Positions 24,964 to 32,258 of a DNA stretch of 64,000 nucleotides are shown here, piece after piece. A model generated the notes under the pieces. That model was not told the DNA's origin. It saw nothing but the letters and a program-made list of their open reading frames with translations, and did no database searches. Origin of the DNA: Candidatus Peribacteria bacterium (GTDB taxonomy: Bacteria > Patescibacteriota > Gracilibacteria > UBA1369 > LOWO2-01-FULL-3); assembly GCA_943356465.1 (NCBI GenBank), contig CALREX010000002.1:17730-81729 (forward strand), written 5' to 3'. Position 1 is the first letter of the stretch; every line of letters begins with the position of its first letter. Position numbers and translations under genes: made by a program.

Positions 24964-25848
24964 ATGATTAGAAAAATTTTGGCTGGTGTTCTTTTGTCTG
25001 TTTTTGTTATTTCCTCTGTTTTATTTTATACGGTAATTGTTTTATATCTTACTGTTTTTAATAAAGATTTTTATTCCAGTGATGAATTTACTGCATATTC
25101 TTATGATCTTGCTTTATCTGAATTGCCGAAATATTTTGATGGCAATCTTCCGGAAGGTTTTTCTCCTGAATATGTTTCAGATGTTATAAAAAAATATATT
25201 ACTGCTGCCGAGCTTAAGCCGCTTATTGCTGATTTTGGAATGCAAATTAGTGAGGCTATAAAAATTGGAGGTAATCGTGTGTTTACTCTTGATTTAGGTG
25301 TTTTCAGGGATAAAAGAAATTTGATTGTTGAAGAATTTGCAAATCATTTGGTTGGAAATTTGAATACTTGTATTGATTCTTCTGTTTATGTTCTTGAAAA
25401 TCCAAGATGTATTCCAACTGGTATCTCCAAAAATGATTTTATCAGACAATTTAAATCAACTTTAGATCGAAAATTATTTTCTCAGGTGCCTGATCAATTT
25501 ACATTTTCCTTGAATCTTCCAAGTGTTGAAAAATCTGGAATTTTTGAGCTTTCTTATCTTCTTGTTTATGTTTATCTTTCAATTCTTATAATATTGCTTA
25601 TTCTAGTTGGTTTGCTTGTTTTTAAGCCATTTGTCCGTATTCTAAAGTGGATTATATTTGGTATTTTAAGCTCCTTGATTTTATTTGCTATTTTTGTTTT
25701 TGTTCCTACTGTTTTGCCTATAAAAACAATTCCTGCTCTATTTAATCTGTTGTTTGGTAAGGTTTTTATTTATCTTTTTGTTTTAGTCCTTATATTTTTG
25801 GTATTATTTATTTGGACTGTTATTTCTGATAAACAGGAAGTTGTATGA
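24964..25848 (+). CDS. membrane protein with large outside domain, unknown
   Basis: The 294-residue protein has one N-terminal helix (about 5-31), a hydrophilic domain of some 165 residues with two Cys (in NLNTCIDSS and ENPRCIP) that may form a disulfide, and three C-terminal helices (about 200-225, 230-255 and 263-288). I do not recognise the family. Its last codon overlaps the uracil-DNA glycosylase start by 4 bp, so they are translated together, but no functional link follows from this. Confidence 0.75.
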   Translation: MIRKILAGVLLSVFVISSVLFYTVIVLYLTVFNKDFYSSDEFTAYSYDLALSELPKYFDGNLPEGFSPEYVSDVIKKYITAAELKPLIADFGMQISEAIKIGGNRVFTLDLGVFRDKRNLIVEEFANHLVGNLNTCIDSSVYVLENPRCIPTGISKNDFIRQFKSTLDRKLFSQVPDQFTFSLNLPSVEKSGIFELSYLLVYVYLSILIILLILVGLLVFKPFVRILKWIIFGILSSLILFAIFVFVPTVLPIKTIPALFNLLFGKVFIYLFVLVLIFLVLFIWTVISDKQEVV

Positions 25849-26432
25849 CAATTACGGAAGAGCTTATAAATAAAATTAATGTTTGTACTAAATGCTCTTT
25901 GCATAAAGGTAGAACTCATGCTGTGCCTGGAGAGGGGAGTTATAATGCGGAAATTATGTTTATTGGAGAGGGGCCTGGCAGAGATGAGGATTTGCAGGGA
26001 AAGCCTTTTGTTGGTGCCTCGGGGAAGCTTTTGACTGAACTTATAAAGAGTATTGGGCTTTCACGTGATGATGTTTTTATAGCTAATGTCGTAAAATGCA
26101 GGCCTCCCGAGAATAGAGATCCATTGCCTGAAGAAATAGCAGCTTGTTGGCCATATTTAGATCAACAAGTAAGAATTATCAAGCCTTTGCTTATAGTTAC
26201 CCTTGGAAAACACTCTATGGGCCGTTTTTTGCCAGGGCTTAAAATTTCTGATGTTCATGGACAGCCGAAAAGAGCGAAAGGTATTTTTAATGAAAGGCAG
26301 GTGTATTTACCGCTTTATCATCCGGCTGTTGCCTTGTATGATCCTAGGAAGAAAGATATACTTTTTGAGGATTTTAAAAAAATTCCTTTAATTTTAAAAC
26401 AAATAAAGAAATCAAAGAATGACATACAATAA
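25845..26432 (+). CDS. type 4 (Fe-S) uracil-DNA glycosylase
   Basis: The 195-residue enzyme removes uracil from DNA. Four Cys at 14, 17, 85 and 101 match the 4Fe-4S ligands of family-4 UDG. GEGPGRDEDLQGKPFVG at 41-57 is the water-activating motif, and YHPAVALY near 158-165 is the second motif. It overlaps the upstream membrane-protein gene by 4 bp and the downstream one by 14 bp. Confidence 0.94.
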   Translation: MTITEELINKINVCTKCSLHKGRTHAVPGEGSYNAEIMFIGEGPGRDEDLQGKPFVGASGKLLTELIKSIGLSRDDVFIANVVKCRPPENRDPLPEEIAACWPYLDQQVRIIKPLLIVTLGKHSMGRFLPGLKISDVHGQPKRAKGIFNERQVYLPLYHPAVALYDPRKKDILFEDFKKIPLILKQIKKSKNDIQ

Positions 26433-26802
26433 ATATATCTCAATCATAGGATTTGCTGGAATTATGGCTTGGTTTGGTTTTATTGTTGTGATAAATAAAA
26501 TTAGCCCTGTCGAATCCATGGGGCTTGCTTTGTCATTTTTCTTTATTACATTATTTATTGCTCTTGTTTGTACTTTTACTGTTCTTGGTTTCTATTTTAG
26601 ATTATGGCTTTATAGAAATGAAATTTTTTACAAACATATTGGTGTGTCTTTTAGGCAGGCGCTTCTTTTGAGTGTTGTTACTGTCTTTTGTTTTGCATTC
26701 CAAATGATGAGAGTTCTGACTTGGTGGTCAGGACTCTTGCTCGTTGCTATTATTATTTTATTGGAATCCTATTTTTCTTCCAGAGATTCCGAATTGGCTT
26801 GA
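26419..26802 (+). CDS. small three- or four-helix membrane protein, unknown
   Basis: A 127-residue hydrophobic protein with helices near 7-26, 33-58, 75-95 and 98-116. Its start lies inside the end of the glycosylase gene (14-bp overlap), and its end overlaps lepB on the opposite strand by 34 bp. No family recognised. Confidence 0.65.
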   Translation: MTYNKYISIIGFAGIMAWFGFIVVINKISPVESMGLALSFFFITLFIALVCTFTVLGFYFRLWLYRNEIFYKHIGVSFRQALLLSVVTVFCFAFQMMRVLTWWSGLLLVAIIILLESYFSSRDSELA

Positions 26803-27449
26803 TAAATCGGATTGTTTATCAATCTCATGTTTTGAAGTGGCCACCAGGCTACGAATGCTTTTCCTCTTATAAGTTCTTTTTTTACAAATGCTTTTTCCGG
26901 AGAATCTTTGCATGATTCATTTATTGACTGCATGAAACAGCTTCTTGAATCTGTGCTTTCTCTGCGATTGTCTCCCAACATAAAATAGCTTCCTTCAGGG
27001 ACTTTAAATGTAGCTAAGTCGCTAAAGTATGCTGTTGTTTTGCCTTTGTTGTTTTCATTTAAATAATCTTCATTTAGTTTTAATGTCTTTTTATTTTCTT
27101 TGTCTGTTATGTATACTTCACCGTTTTTTATTTGTATTGTTTCACCAGGTAACCCAATAACTCTTTTTATAAAATATTTGTCTTCGTCCGGGTGTGGTTT
27201 AAATACTACGACATCCCCACGAACTGGCTCATTGAAAAGATAGGTGGCTTCATTGATTATTATTTTCTCTCCATATCCTGTCTCACATTTTTCTTTTATA
27301 AAATTAAATGTGTTGCACATTGATGCACCGGATATATCAAATGGAGCTATTATCCATTTTTGTATAACAAATACCAATACAGCAATTATTCCAAGATTTA
27401 TTCCTAAATCGATTGTCCAAAGCAGAATATTTTTTATTTTTTTATTCAT
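26769..27449 (-). CDS. lepB: signal peptidase I
   Basis: The 226-residue type I signal peptidase cleaves secretory signal peptides at the outer membrane face. One N-terminal helix (about 9-34) is followed by SGASMCNTF with the catalytic Ser43, then KYFIKRVIGLPGE with the catalytic Lys95, and GDNRRESTDSR. The usual SMxPT motif reads SMCNT. The end overlaps the neighbouring membrane-protein gene antisense. Confidence 0.95.
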   Translation of the reverse strand: MNKKIKNILLWTIDLGINLGIIAVLVFVIQKWIIAPFDISGASMCNTFNFIKEKCETGYGEKIIINEATYLFNEPVRGDVVVFKPHPDEDKYFIKRVIGLPGETIQIKNGEVYITDKENKKTLKLNEDYLNENNKGKTTAYFSDLATFKVPEGSYFMLGDNRRESTDSRSCFMQSINESCKDSPEKAFVKKELIRGKAFVAWWPLQNMRLINNPIYQANSESLEEK

Positions 27450-27493
27450 GAAGTTTTATATGTGCCGTGTCATCTTATAATTTTTGCTTTGTG

Positions 27494-27523
27494 TTTACAA
27501 TAGGATGTATCAAGATTTATAAT
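27494..27523 (+). promoter_or_regulatory. promoter for the PH-domain operon
   Basis: TTTACA at 27494-27499 and TATAAT at 27518-27523 with an 18-bp spacer, giving a leader of about 16 nt before the ATG at 27546. Confidence 0.5.
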
Positions 27524-27545
27524 TGTTTATGTAATTTTTGTTTCT

Positions 27546-28142
27546 ATGAATTTTAAACAATACCTGTTTGGCAGATATTTGGATGATGGTGAGAGAATTT
27601 TGCATGTTGCACATAAACATCCAATCGTGTTGAAAGTTTCTACGGCTAAAGTTTCCACTTTTGGGATTATGGTTCCAATAGGTTTGTATTTTCTTTTTCC
27701 AAAAATGTTTTTTATACTGATTATATGGGGTATCATAGGTGTTTTTGGATGGATTTATCATTTTTTGGATTGGTATTTTGACGTTTGGCTTCTTACAAAT
27801 GCTGGAGTTGTTGAGGTTAAAAGAAATGGTCTTTTGGATTTTACCTCAAAGCGTATTGAGTATCATATGATAGAAGGTATTTCCTATACCATCAGAGGTT
27901 TCCTTCAGACAATTTTTAATTATGGAGATACTCAAATAGATAAAATGGGATCTCAAATTTCTATTATCCTTGAGGATGCAGCCTCTCCTAAAAAACTTGA
28001 AAGGTTGATCATGAAGTATCAGGAAAAATATGTTTATGATCGAAGTGTTAGAGATCATCAAATGCTTAAATCCATGTTGTCTGACATGATTGCTTATAAT
28101 GTCCAGAATGAGAAGATAAAAATTCCTAAGAAAGATAAATGA
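27546..28142 (+). CDS. bacterial PH-domain membrane protein
   Basis: A 198-residue protein. The start GERILHVAHKHPIVL is followed by two helices (about 37-58 and 60-80) and then a bPH_2-like domain, with VWLLTNAGVVEVKRNGLLDFTSKRIEYHMIEGISYTIRGFLQTIFNYGDTQIDKMG around 80-135. Such proteins are common in Gram-positives and candidate phyla; function unknown. First gene of a run continuing to gatB. Confidence 0.78.
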   Translation: MNFKQYLFGRYLDDGERILHVAHKHPIVLKVSTAKVSTFGIMVPIGLYFLFPKMFFILIIWGIIGVFGWIYHFLDWYFDVWLLTNAGVVEVKRNGLLDFTSKRIEYHMIEGISYTIRGFLQTIFNYGDTQIDKMGSQISIILEDAASPKKLERLIMKYQEKYVYDRSVRDHQMLKSMLSDMIAYNVQNEKIKIPKKDK

Positions 28143-28555
28143 TTACTGAAAATTTTCTTGGTGTAATAACTTTGTTCCTTGTTGTTTTTGTTTTGTTTAT
28201 TTTCTTTTTGATTTTTTTGAAAAAGAGAACTTCTGTTTTTACAAGCAAGGAACTTGAATATATTAAATCTCATTGGATAAGAATAATTGATATGTTCCAT
28301 TCTTATCCTAAAGAAGCTGTTTTGGATGGAGATAAATTGCTTGATTATGCTTTAAGTAAAAAAGGATACGAAGGATCTCTAGGTGAAAAATTAAAATTAT
28401 CCTGTCGACTTTTTTCTGATATAGATTCTGTTTGGTCTGCTCATAAAGTGCGCAATTCTATAGCTCATGAAATGGTCGAAATAGGCGAAAAAGATCTCAA
28501 AGTTGCTTTGCATTCTTATAAAAAGGCATTGAATGATTTAGGTGCAAAATTATGA
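28139..28555 (+). CDS. membrane-anchored HEPN-like protein
   Basis: The 138-residue protein has one N-terminal helix (about 5-29) and a helical cytoplasmic domain ending in HKVRNSIAHEMVEIGEKDLKVALHSYKKAL. VRNSIAH fits the R-x4-H pattern of HEPN domains, which include RNases of toxin and defence systems as well as non-catalytic versions. Starts and stops overlap both neighbours by 4 bp (ATGA). I do not recognise a named family, and activity is unproven. Confidence 0.6.
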   Translation: MITENFLGVITLFLVVFVLFIFFLIFLKKRTSVFTSKELEYIKSHWIRIIDMFHSYPKEAVLDGDKLLDYALSKKGYEGSLGEKLKLSCRLFSDIDSVWSAHKVRNSIAHEMVEIGEKDLKVALHSYKKALNDLGAKL

Positions 28556-29064
28556 TTATATGGCTTACAGGATGGCAGGGGAGTGGTAAATCTCTTGTTA
28601 TGGAATTTTTGAAAGAGATGGGTTTTTCTTGTATTTATGCTGATAAAATAGTTCATAATCTTTATAAGTCCGGTAATGATGGAGAGATATTGATTACTAA
28701 AAATTTCGGCAATGAATTTTTGAATAAGCAGGGAAATGTTTGTAGGAAAAAATTGAAAAAACTTATTTTCATGGACGTGCAAAATATTGAAAAGTTAAAT
28801 GAGTTGATACATCCACTGGTTTATAAAAAAATAAGCGAATTGATTGATGAATGTTTGGCTTTAGGCAAAGAAAATGTCGCAATTGAGGCTGTTTATTTTG
28901 ATGATAATAAGTTTGGGCAGATTGTTGATAAAGTTGTTTGGGTTGACCGTGAAAATCGGAAAAAAGAATTTTTTATAAATAAACCTTCGAGGGTTGATTG
29001 CATTCTTAACAATAATGGTTCTATTGCCGATTTGAAAAAATCTGTTTATTATCTTGTTCGTTAA
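28552..29064 (+). CDS. coaE: dephospho-CoA kinase-like P-loop kinase
   Basis: At 170 residues it is a little shorter than typical CoaE (about 200). The P-loop reads LTGWQGSGKSLVMEFL (about 5-20), then IYADKIVHNLYK, which carries the substrate Asp in the DxxxH pattern, and NELIHPLVYKKI near 83-94, with the conserved HP. The final segment with VVWVDRENRKKEFF is the usual hydrophobic strand and lid. The last step of coenzyme A synthesis is the likely role; the shortened end and W-Q-G replacing G-I-G leave some doubt. Confidence 0.78.
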   Translation: MIIWLTGWQGSGKSLVMEFLKEMGFSCIYADKIVHNLYKSGNDGEILITKNFGNEFLNKQGNVCRKKLKKLIFMDVQNIEKLNELIHPLVYKKISELIDECLALGKENVAIEAVYFDDNKFGQIVDKVVWVDRENRKKEFFINKPSRVDCILNNNGSIADLKKSVYYLVR

Positions 29065-29073
29065 CTAATTTAT

Positions 29074-30519
29074 ATGGAATTCGAGGCTGTTATAGGTTTG
29101 GAAATTCATGCTCAAATGTCTACAAAAACTAAAATGTTTTGTAGCTGTGACAATGATTCTTTTGATAAAGCTCCAAATATAAATGCTTGTCCTATTTGTA
29201 TGGGGTTTCCCGGGCAACTTCCGGTTGTTAATGAAGAAGCTTTAAAAAAAGGTGTAAAAGCTGCGCTTGCCCTAAATTGTGAAATTCAACTACATTCTAA
29301 GTTTGATAGAAAAAATTATTTTTATCCTGATAATCCGAAAGGGTTTCAGATTTCCCAGTATGATGAGCCTGTGTCTAAAAATGGCTTTATTGAGGTAGAA
29401 GTAAGAGATGCCGAAAATAATATTAGAAAGGTTAGAGTTGGGATTACCCGTTTGCATTTAGAGGATGATGCAGGAAAATTGACGCATGTTCGTGATGGAT
29501 CTTTGGTTGATTTTAATAGAGCTGGAACTCCACTTATGGAGATTGTTTCTGAGCCTGATATGAGAAATGCCCAAGAAGCCTGTACTTATGCGAGAGAAAT
29601 ACAAAAAATTGTTCGTTATGTCGGAAGTAGTGATGCTGATATGGAGAAGGGGATGATGCGTTTTGATGCCAGTGTTTCTATTAGGCCAAAAGGAGAAATA
29701 AAACTTTATCCACGTGCTGAGATTAAAAATTTGAATTCCTTCAAGATGCTTGAGAATGCAGTTGAGTATGAAATTAAAAGACAAATTTCTGCTTGGGAGG
29801 AGGGTAATCCTGTGAAATCTCCTGTTACGATGGGATGGAATGATGAAAAAAAAGAGACGTATTTCATGAGAGATAAGGAAGAAAGTGATGATTATAGATA
29901 TTTTCCTGAACCGGATTTACCTATGCTTATTTTGGATGAGGATATGGTTGCTGATATAAGGAAAGCTTTACCGGAGTTACCGAATGTTAAAAGAAAAAAA
30001 TACGTAGAAAATTTTGGAATTTCTGAAGATGAGGCCCGTATACTTTCAGATGATCCTGTGATGGCTGTTTATTTTGAAAAAGTTGTTGAAATTTGCGAGG
30101 ATCCGAAGAAGGCTGCTTCTTTTATTACTACTATTTTGATTGCAAAATTAAAGGAATATTTAGTAGAAATAAATCAGCAAAAAATCTCTGCAGAAATGAT
30201 GGCTGAACTTATAAAATTGGTCAATTCTAATGTGATTTCAAACAATACTGCAAAAGGAGATGTGTTTGAGGAAATGTATAAAAACGGGACTGCTCCCGCT
30301 CAAATTGTTGAAGATAAGGGACTAAAGCAGGTGTCCGATACTTCTGAAATAGAACGTGTTTGCAGTGAAGTTATCGATGAAAATCCTGAACCTGTTTCTG
30401 ACGTGAAAGCTGGAAAAGAAAAGGCTATGGCATTTTTGGTTGGACAAGCTATGAAGAAATCAAAAGGCAAGGCAAATCCGCAAATGGTGAATGATGTCTT
30501 GAAGAAGCTTATTGTTTGA
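29074..30519 (+). CDS. gatB: aspartyl/glutamyl-tRNA amidotransferase subunit B
   Basis: The 481-residue subunit binds misacylated Glu-tRNA-Gln or Asp-tRNA-Asn. It has EAVIGLEIHAQMSTKTKMFCSC at the start (two zinc Cys, plus ACPICMG), FYPDNPKGFQISQYDEP near 87-103, and a C-terminal Yqey-like tail domain. gatA and gatC are not in the window. Its presence implies the indirect route to Gln-tRNA or Asn-tRNA. Confidence 0.97.
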   Translation: MEFEAVIGLEIHAQMSTKTKMFCSCDNDSFDKAPNINACPICMGFPGQLPVVNEEALKKGVKAALALNCEIQLHSKFDRKNYFYPDNPKGFQISQYDEPVSKNGFIEVEVRDAENNIRKVRVGITRLHLEDDAGKLTHVRDGSLVDFNRAGTPLMEIVSEPDMRNAQEACTYAREIQKIVRYVGSSDADMEKGMMRFDASVSIRPKGEIKLYPRAEIKNLNSFKMLENAVEYEIKRQISAWEEGNPVKSPVTMGWNDEKKETYFMRDKEESDDYRYFPEPDLPMLILDEDMVADIRKALPELPNVKRKKYVENFGISEDEARILSDDPVMAVYFEKVVEICEDPKKAASFITTILIAKLKEYLVEINQQKISAEMMAELIKLVNSNVISNNTAKGDVFEEMYKNGTAPAQIVEDKGLKQVSDTSEIERVCSEVIDENPEPVSDVKAGKEKAMAFLVGQAMKKSKGKANPQMVNDVLKKLIV

Positions 30520-30559
30520 TCTATTATTACTATGGTTTTATCCTCTTAACCATTTTCCT

Positions 30560-30838
30560 ATGTTCGCAACTTCTGCAGATATATTAAATATGTCGTTGGC
30601 TATGGGTTTTATAGTCCTTGTTATATTTTTGTGTATTACTCTTTTTTATGCAATTTTGATTTTGCGTGATTTTTCAAGTGTTAGTAATGAGATCAAGACT
30701 ACTGTGGTAAAGATTCACGATACGATAGCTCAGCCGCTTATGGCAATTGAGTTTATTGTGGATAAAATTCGTCCTTATATAGAAATGTTTGTTGATAAGA
30801 GAATCAATGGCGGAAAAGCTTCCACAAGGAAAAAATAA
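30560..30838 (+). CDS. small single-helix membrane protein, DUF948-like
   Basis: The 92-residue protein has one helix (about 8-33) followed by an amphipathic region and a basic tail. I use the ATG at 30560; an in-frame upstream ATG at 30512 overlaps gatB by 8 bp and adds a second hydrophobic stretch. Function unknown. It ends 1 bp before the convergent glycosyltransferase gene. Confidence 0.55.
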   Translation: MFATSADILNMSLAMGFIVLVIFLCITLFYAILILRDFSSVSNEIKTTVVKIHDTIAQPLMAIEFIVDKIRPYIEMFVDKRINGGKASTRKK

Positions 30839-30839
30839 T

Positions 30840-31580
30840 TTATTTTTTTCTTCTTATGATTTCGTATGGAAAGCGGATTGTTGCATTGTAAATTCTTTTT
30901 ATGCGTTTAGGTTCCTGAATAAATCTTATTAGCCATTCGAGACCTAATTTTCTGAATATTTTTGGTGCTCTTTTCTTTATTCCTGCGATGAAATCAAATG
31001 CTCCTCCAACTCCTATGGCAAGTTTTACTGAGGTTAATTTTTGTAGGTTTCTTGAGATCCAAAGTTCTTGTTTTGGTGCTCCAAATGCAACAAATAATAT
31101 ATCTGCGTTTGAGTGATTTATTGTTTCGATTATTTCTTTTTCGTCTTCTGCTCTTGGACTTTTGCTTAGTCTTCCGACAATCTTGATGTTTGGATATTTT
31201 TCTTCAAGATGTTGTTTTGCCTTTTTTCCTGCGCTTTCGCTTGCTCCTAATAAAAATATTTTTAAATTTTCATAGCCTGATCTTTTGCAGATTTCCAGCA
31301 TTAAGTCTATTCCTGTGACACGTTCTTTTAAAACTTTTTGTTTTGATAGGTACCTGCTTGCTAATAAGATTCCTGTTCCATCCGGAATATTTAATGCTGA
31401 ATTGTTTAAAACTTCCAAGAAAATTGGATTTTTTATTGCTTTAAGTACTATTTCCGGATTTGGAGTCGTTATGTATGTTTTTGAATTTCCCTTGGCCAAT
31501 TTTATGGCTTTTAATGCGGCTTCTTGAAGATTGACATTGTCGAATCTGACTCCTAAAATTTCTATTTTTTCTTTCTGCAT
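30840..31580 (-). CDS. WecG/TagA/CpsF-family glycosyltransferase
   Basis: The 246-residue GT26-family enzyme shows ILGVRFDNV near the start, TPNPEIVLKA (around 39-48), NIPDGTGILLASRYL with the catalytic Asp region, LLGASESAGKKAKQHL, and FVAFGAPKQELWISRN, ending with GLEWLIRFIQEPKRIKRI. It adds N-acetylmannosaminuronate-like or N-acetylmannosamine residues to a lipid-linked sugar at the inner membrane face. Its ATG overlaps the end of the methyltransferase gene by 19 bp. Confidence 0.9.
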   Translation of the reverse strand: MQKEKIEILGVRFDNVNLQEAALKAIKLAKGNSKTYITTPNPEIVLKAIKNPIFLEVLNNSALNIPDGTGILLASRYLSKQKVLKERVTGIDLMLEICKRSGYENLKIFLLGASESAGKKAKQHLEEKYPNIKIVGRLSKSPRAEDEKEIIETINHSNADILFVAFGAPKQELWISRNLQKLTSVKLAIGVGGAFDFIAGIKKRAPKIFRKLGLEWLIRFIQEPKRIKRIYNATIRFPYEIIRRKK

Positions 31581-32236
31581 ATGAATACTATATTATTATT
31601 TTTCTCTTTTTCCAGTATTTCAAACTCATTTTTTTTTAGCAATTTTTGAAGTTCATCTTCTTTAAATGCATAGTAATATCTTTCTGTTTTTTTTCCCCAT
31701 GGAATGAATGTATCTCTACTCTCGTATTTCCCTAATGTTATTATTGCTCTAATAAAAGCTTTTTTTAGGTATTTTATATATTTTGGTTGAAATAAATTCC
31801 ATACACTGACTATAAAAATCCCATTTTTCTTTAGTACTCTGCTTACTTCTTTTATTGCTTTTTCTCTTAATTTTGCTGATGGTATGTGGTGAAGTGATGC
31901 TATTTCCAGCACTGTATTTACGCTTTCTTTTTTTAGTGGAATTTTAAGCAAATCTCCTTTTATAAATTTTGCATTTTTTTCTTTTTTGGTTTTTTCAAGT
32001 AGTTTTTTGTTGTTATCTATGCCTATATATTTTGTCTTTCTATGTTTTTTTAGAAATTGATAAAATCTGCCGTTTCCGCATCCTACATCTGCAACTACGT
32101 TGTTATCTTTTATGTATTTCAAAAATTTATCAAATTCTTCCCATTTGTTTTTTCTTGTTTTATCGAATTCTTCTGAAATTTCCGTGTAGTCTTTTACTAC
32201 TTTTTTTAGTAAGCTAATTGCTGTTGTTTCTCGCAT
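31562..32236 (-). CDS. Trm9/ALKBH8-like SAM methyltransferase (putative tRNA wobble-uridine)
   Basis: The 224-residue class I methyltransferase has motif I VADVGCGNGRFYQF near 50-63 and IGIDNNKKLL. Beyond the general fold it shows features I associate with Trm9/ALKBH8: SLHHIPSAKLREKAIKEVSRVLKKNGIFIVSVWN, then DTFIPWG and TERYYYAFKEDELQKLL (eukaryotic members have DVFVPW and QRYYHVFKEGEL). Trm9 methylates 5-carboxymethyluridine at tRNA position 34. Its divergent neighbour is elp3, which starts that same modification, so the pair supports the assignment. No Trm112-like partner is seen. Confidence 0.78.
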   Translation of the reverse strand: MRETTAISLLKKVVKDYTEISEEFDKTRKNKWEEFDKFLKYIKDNNVVADVGCGNGRFYQFLKKHRKTKYIGIDNNKKLLEKTKKEKNAKFIKGDLLKIPLKKESVNTVLEIASLHHIPSAKLREKAIKEVSRVLKKNGIFIVSVWNLFQPKYIKYLKKAFIRAIITLGKYESRDTFIPWGKKTERYYYAFKEDELQKLLKKNEFEILEKEKNNNIVFICRKKK

Positions 32237-32240
32237 GTAT

Positions 32241-32252
32241 CAATTATAATTG
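32241..32252. promoter_or_regulatory. symmetric bidirectional -10 element between the Trm9-like gene and elp3
   Basis: The 12-bp perfect palindrome CAATTATAATTG carries TATAAT on both strands. It sits 6 bp upstream of the methyltransferase ATG (minus) and 8 bp upstream of the elp3 ATG (plus), so both mRNAs could be leaderless. No strong -35 box is visible for either direction. Confidence 0.6.
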
Positions 32253-32258
32253 TTCTGT

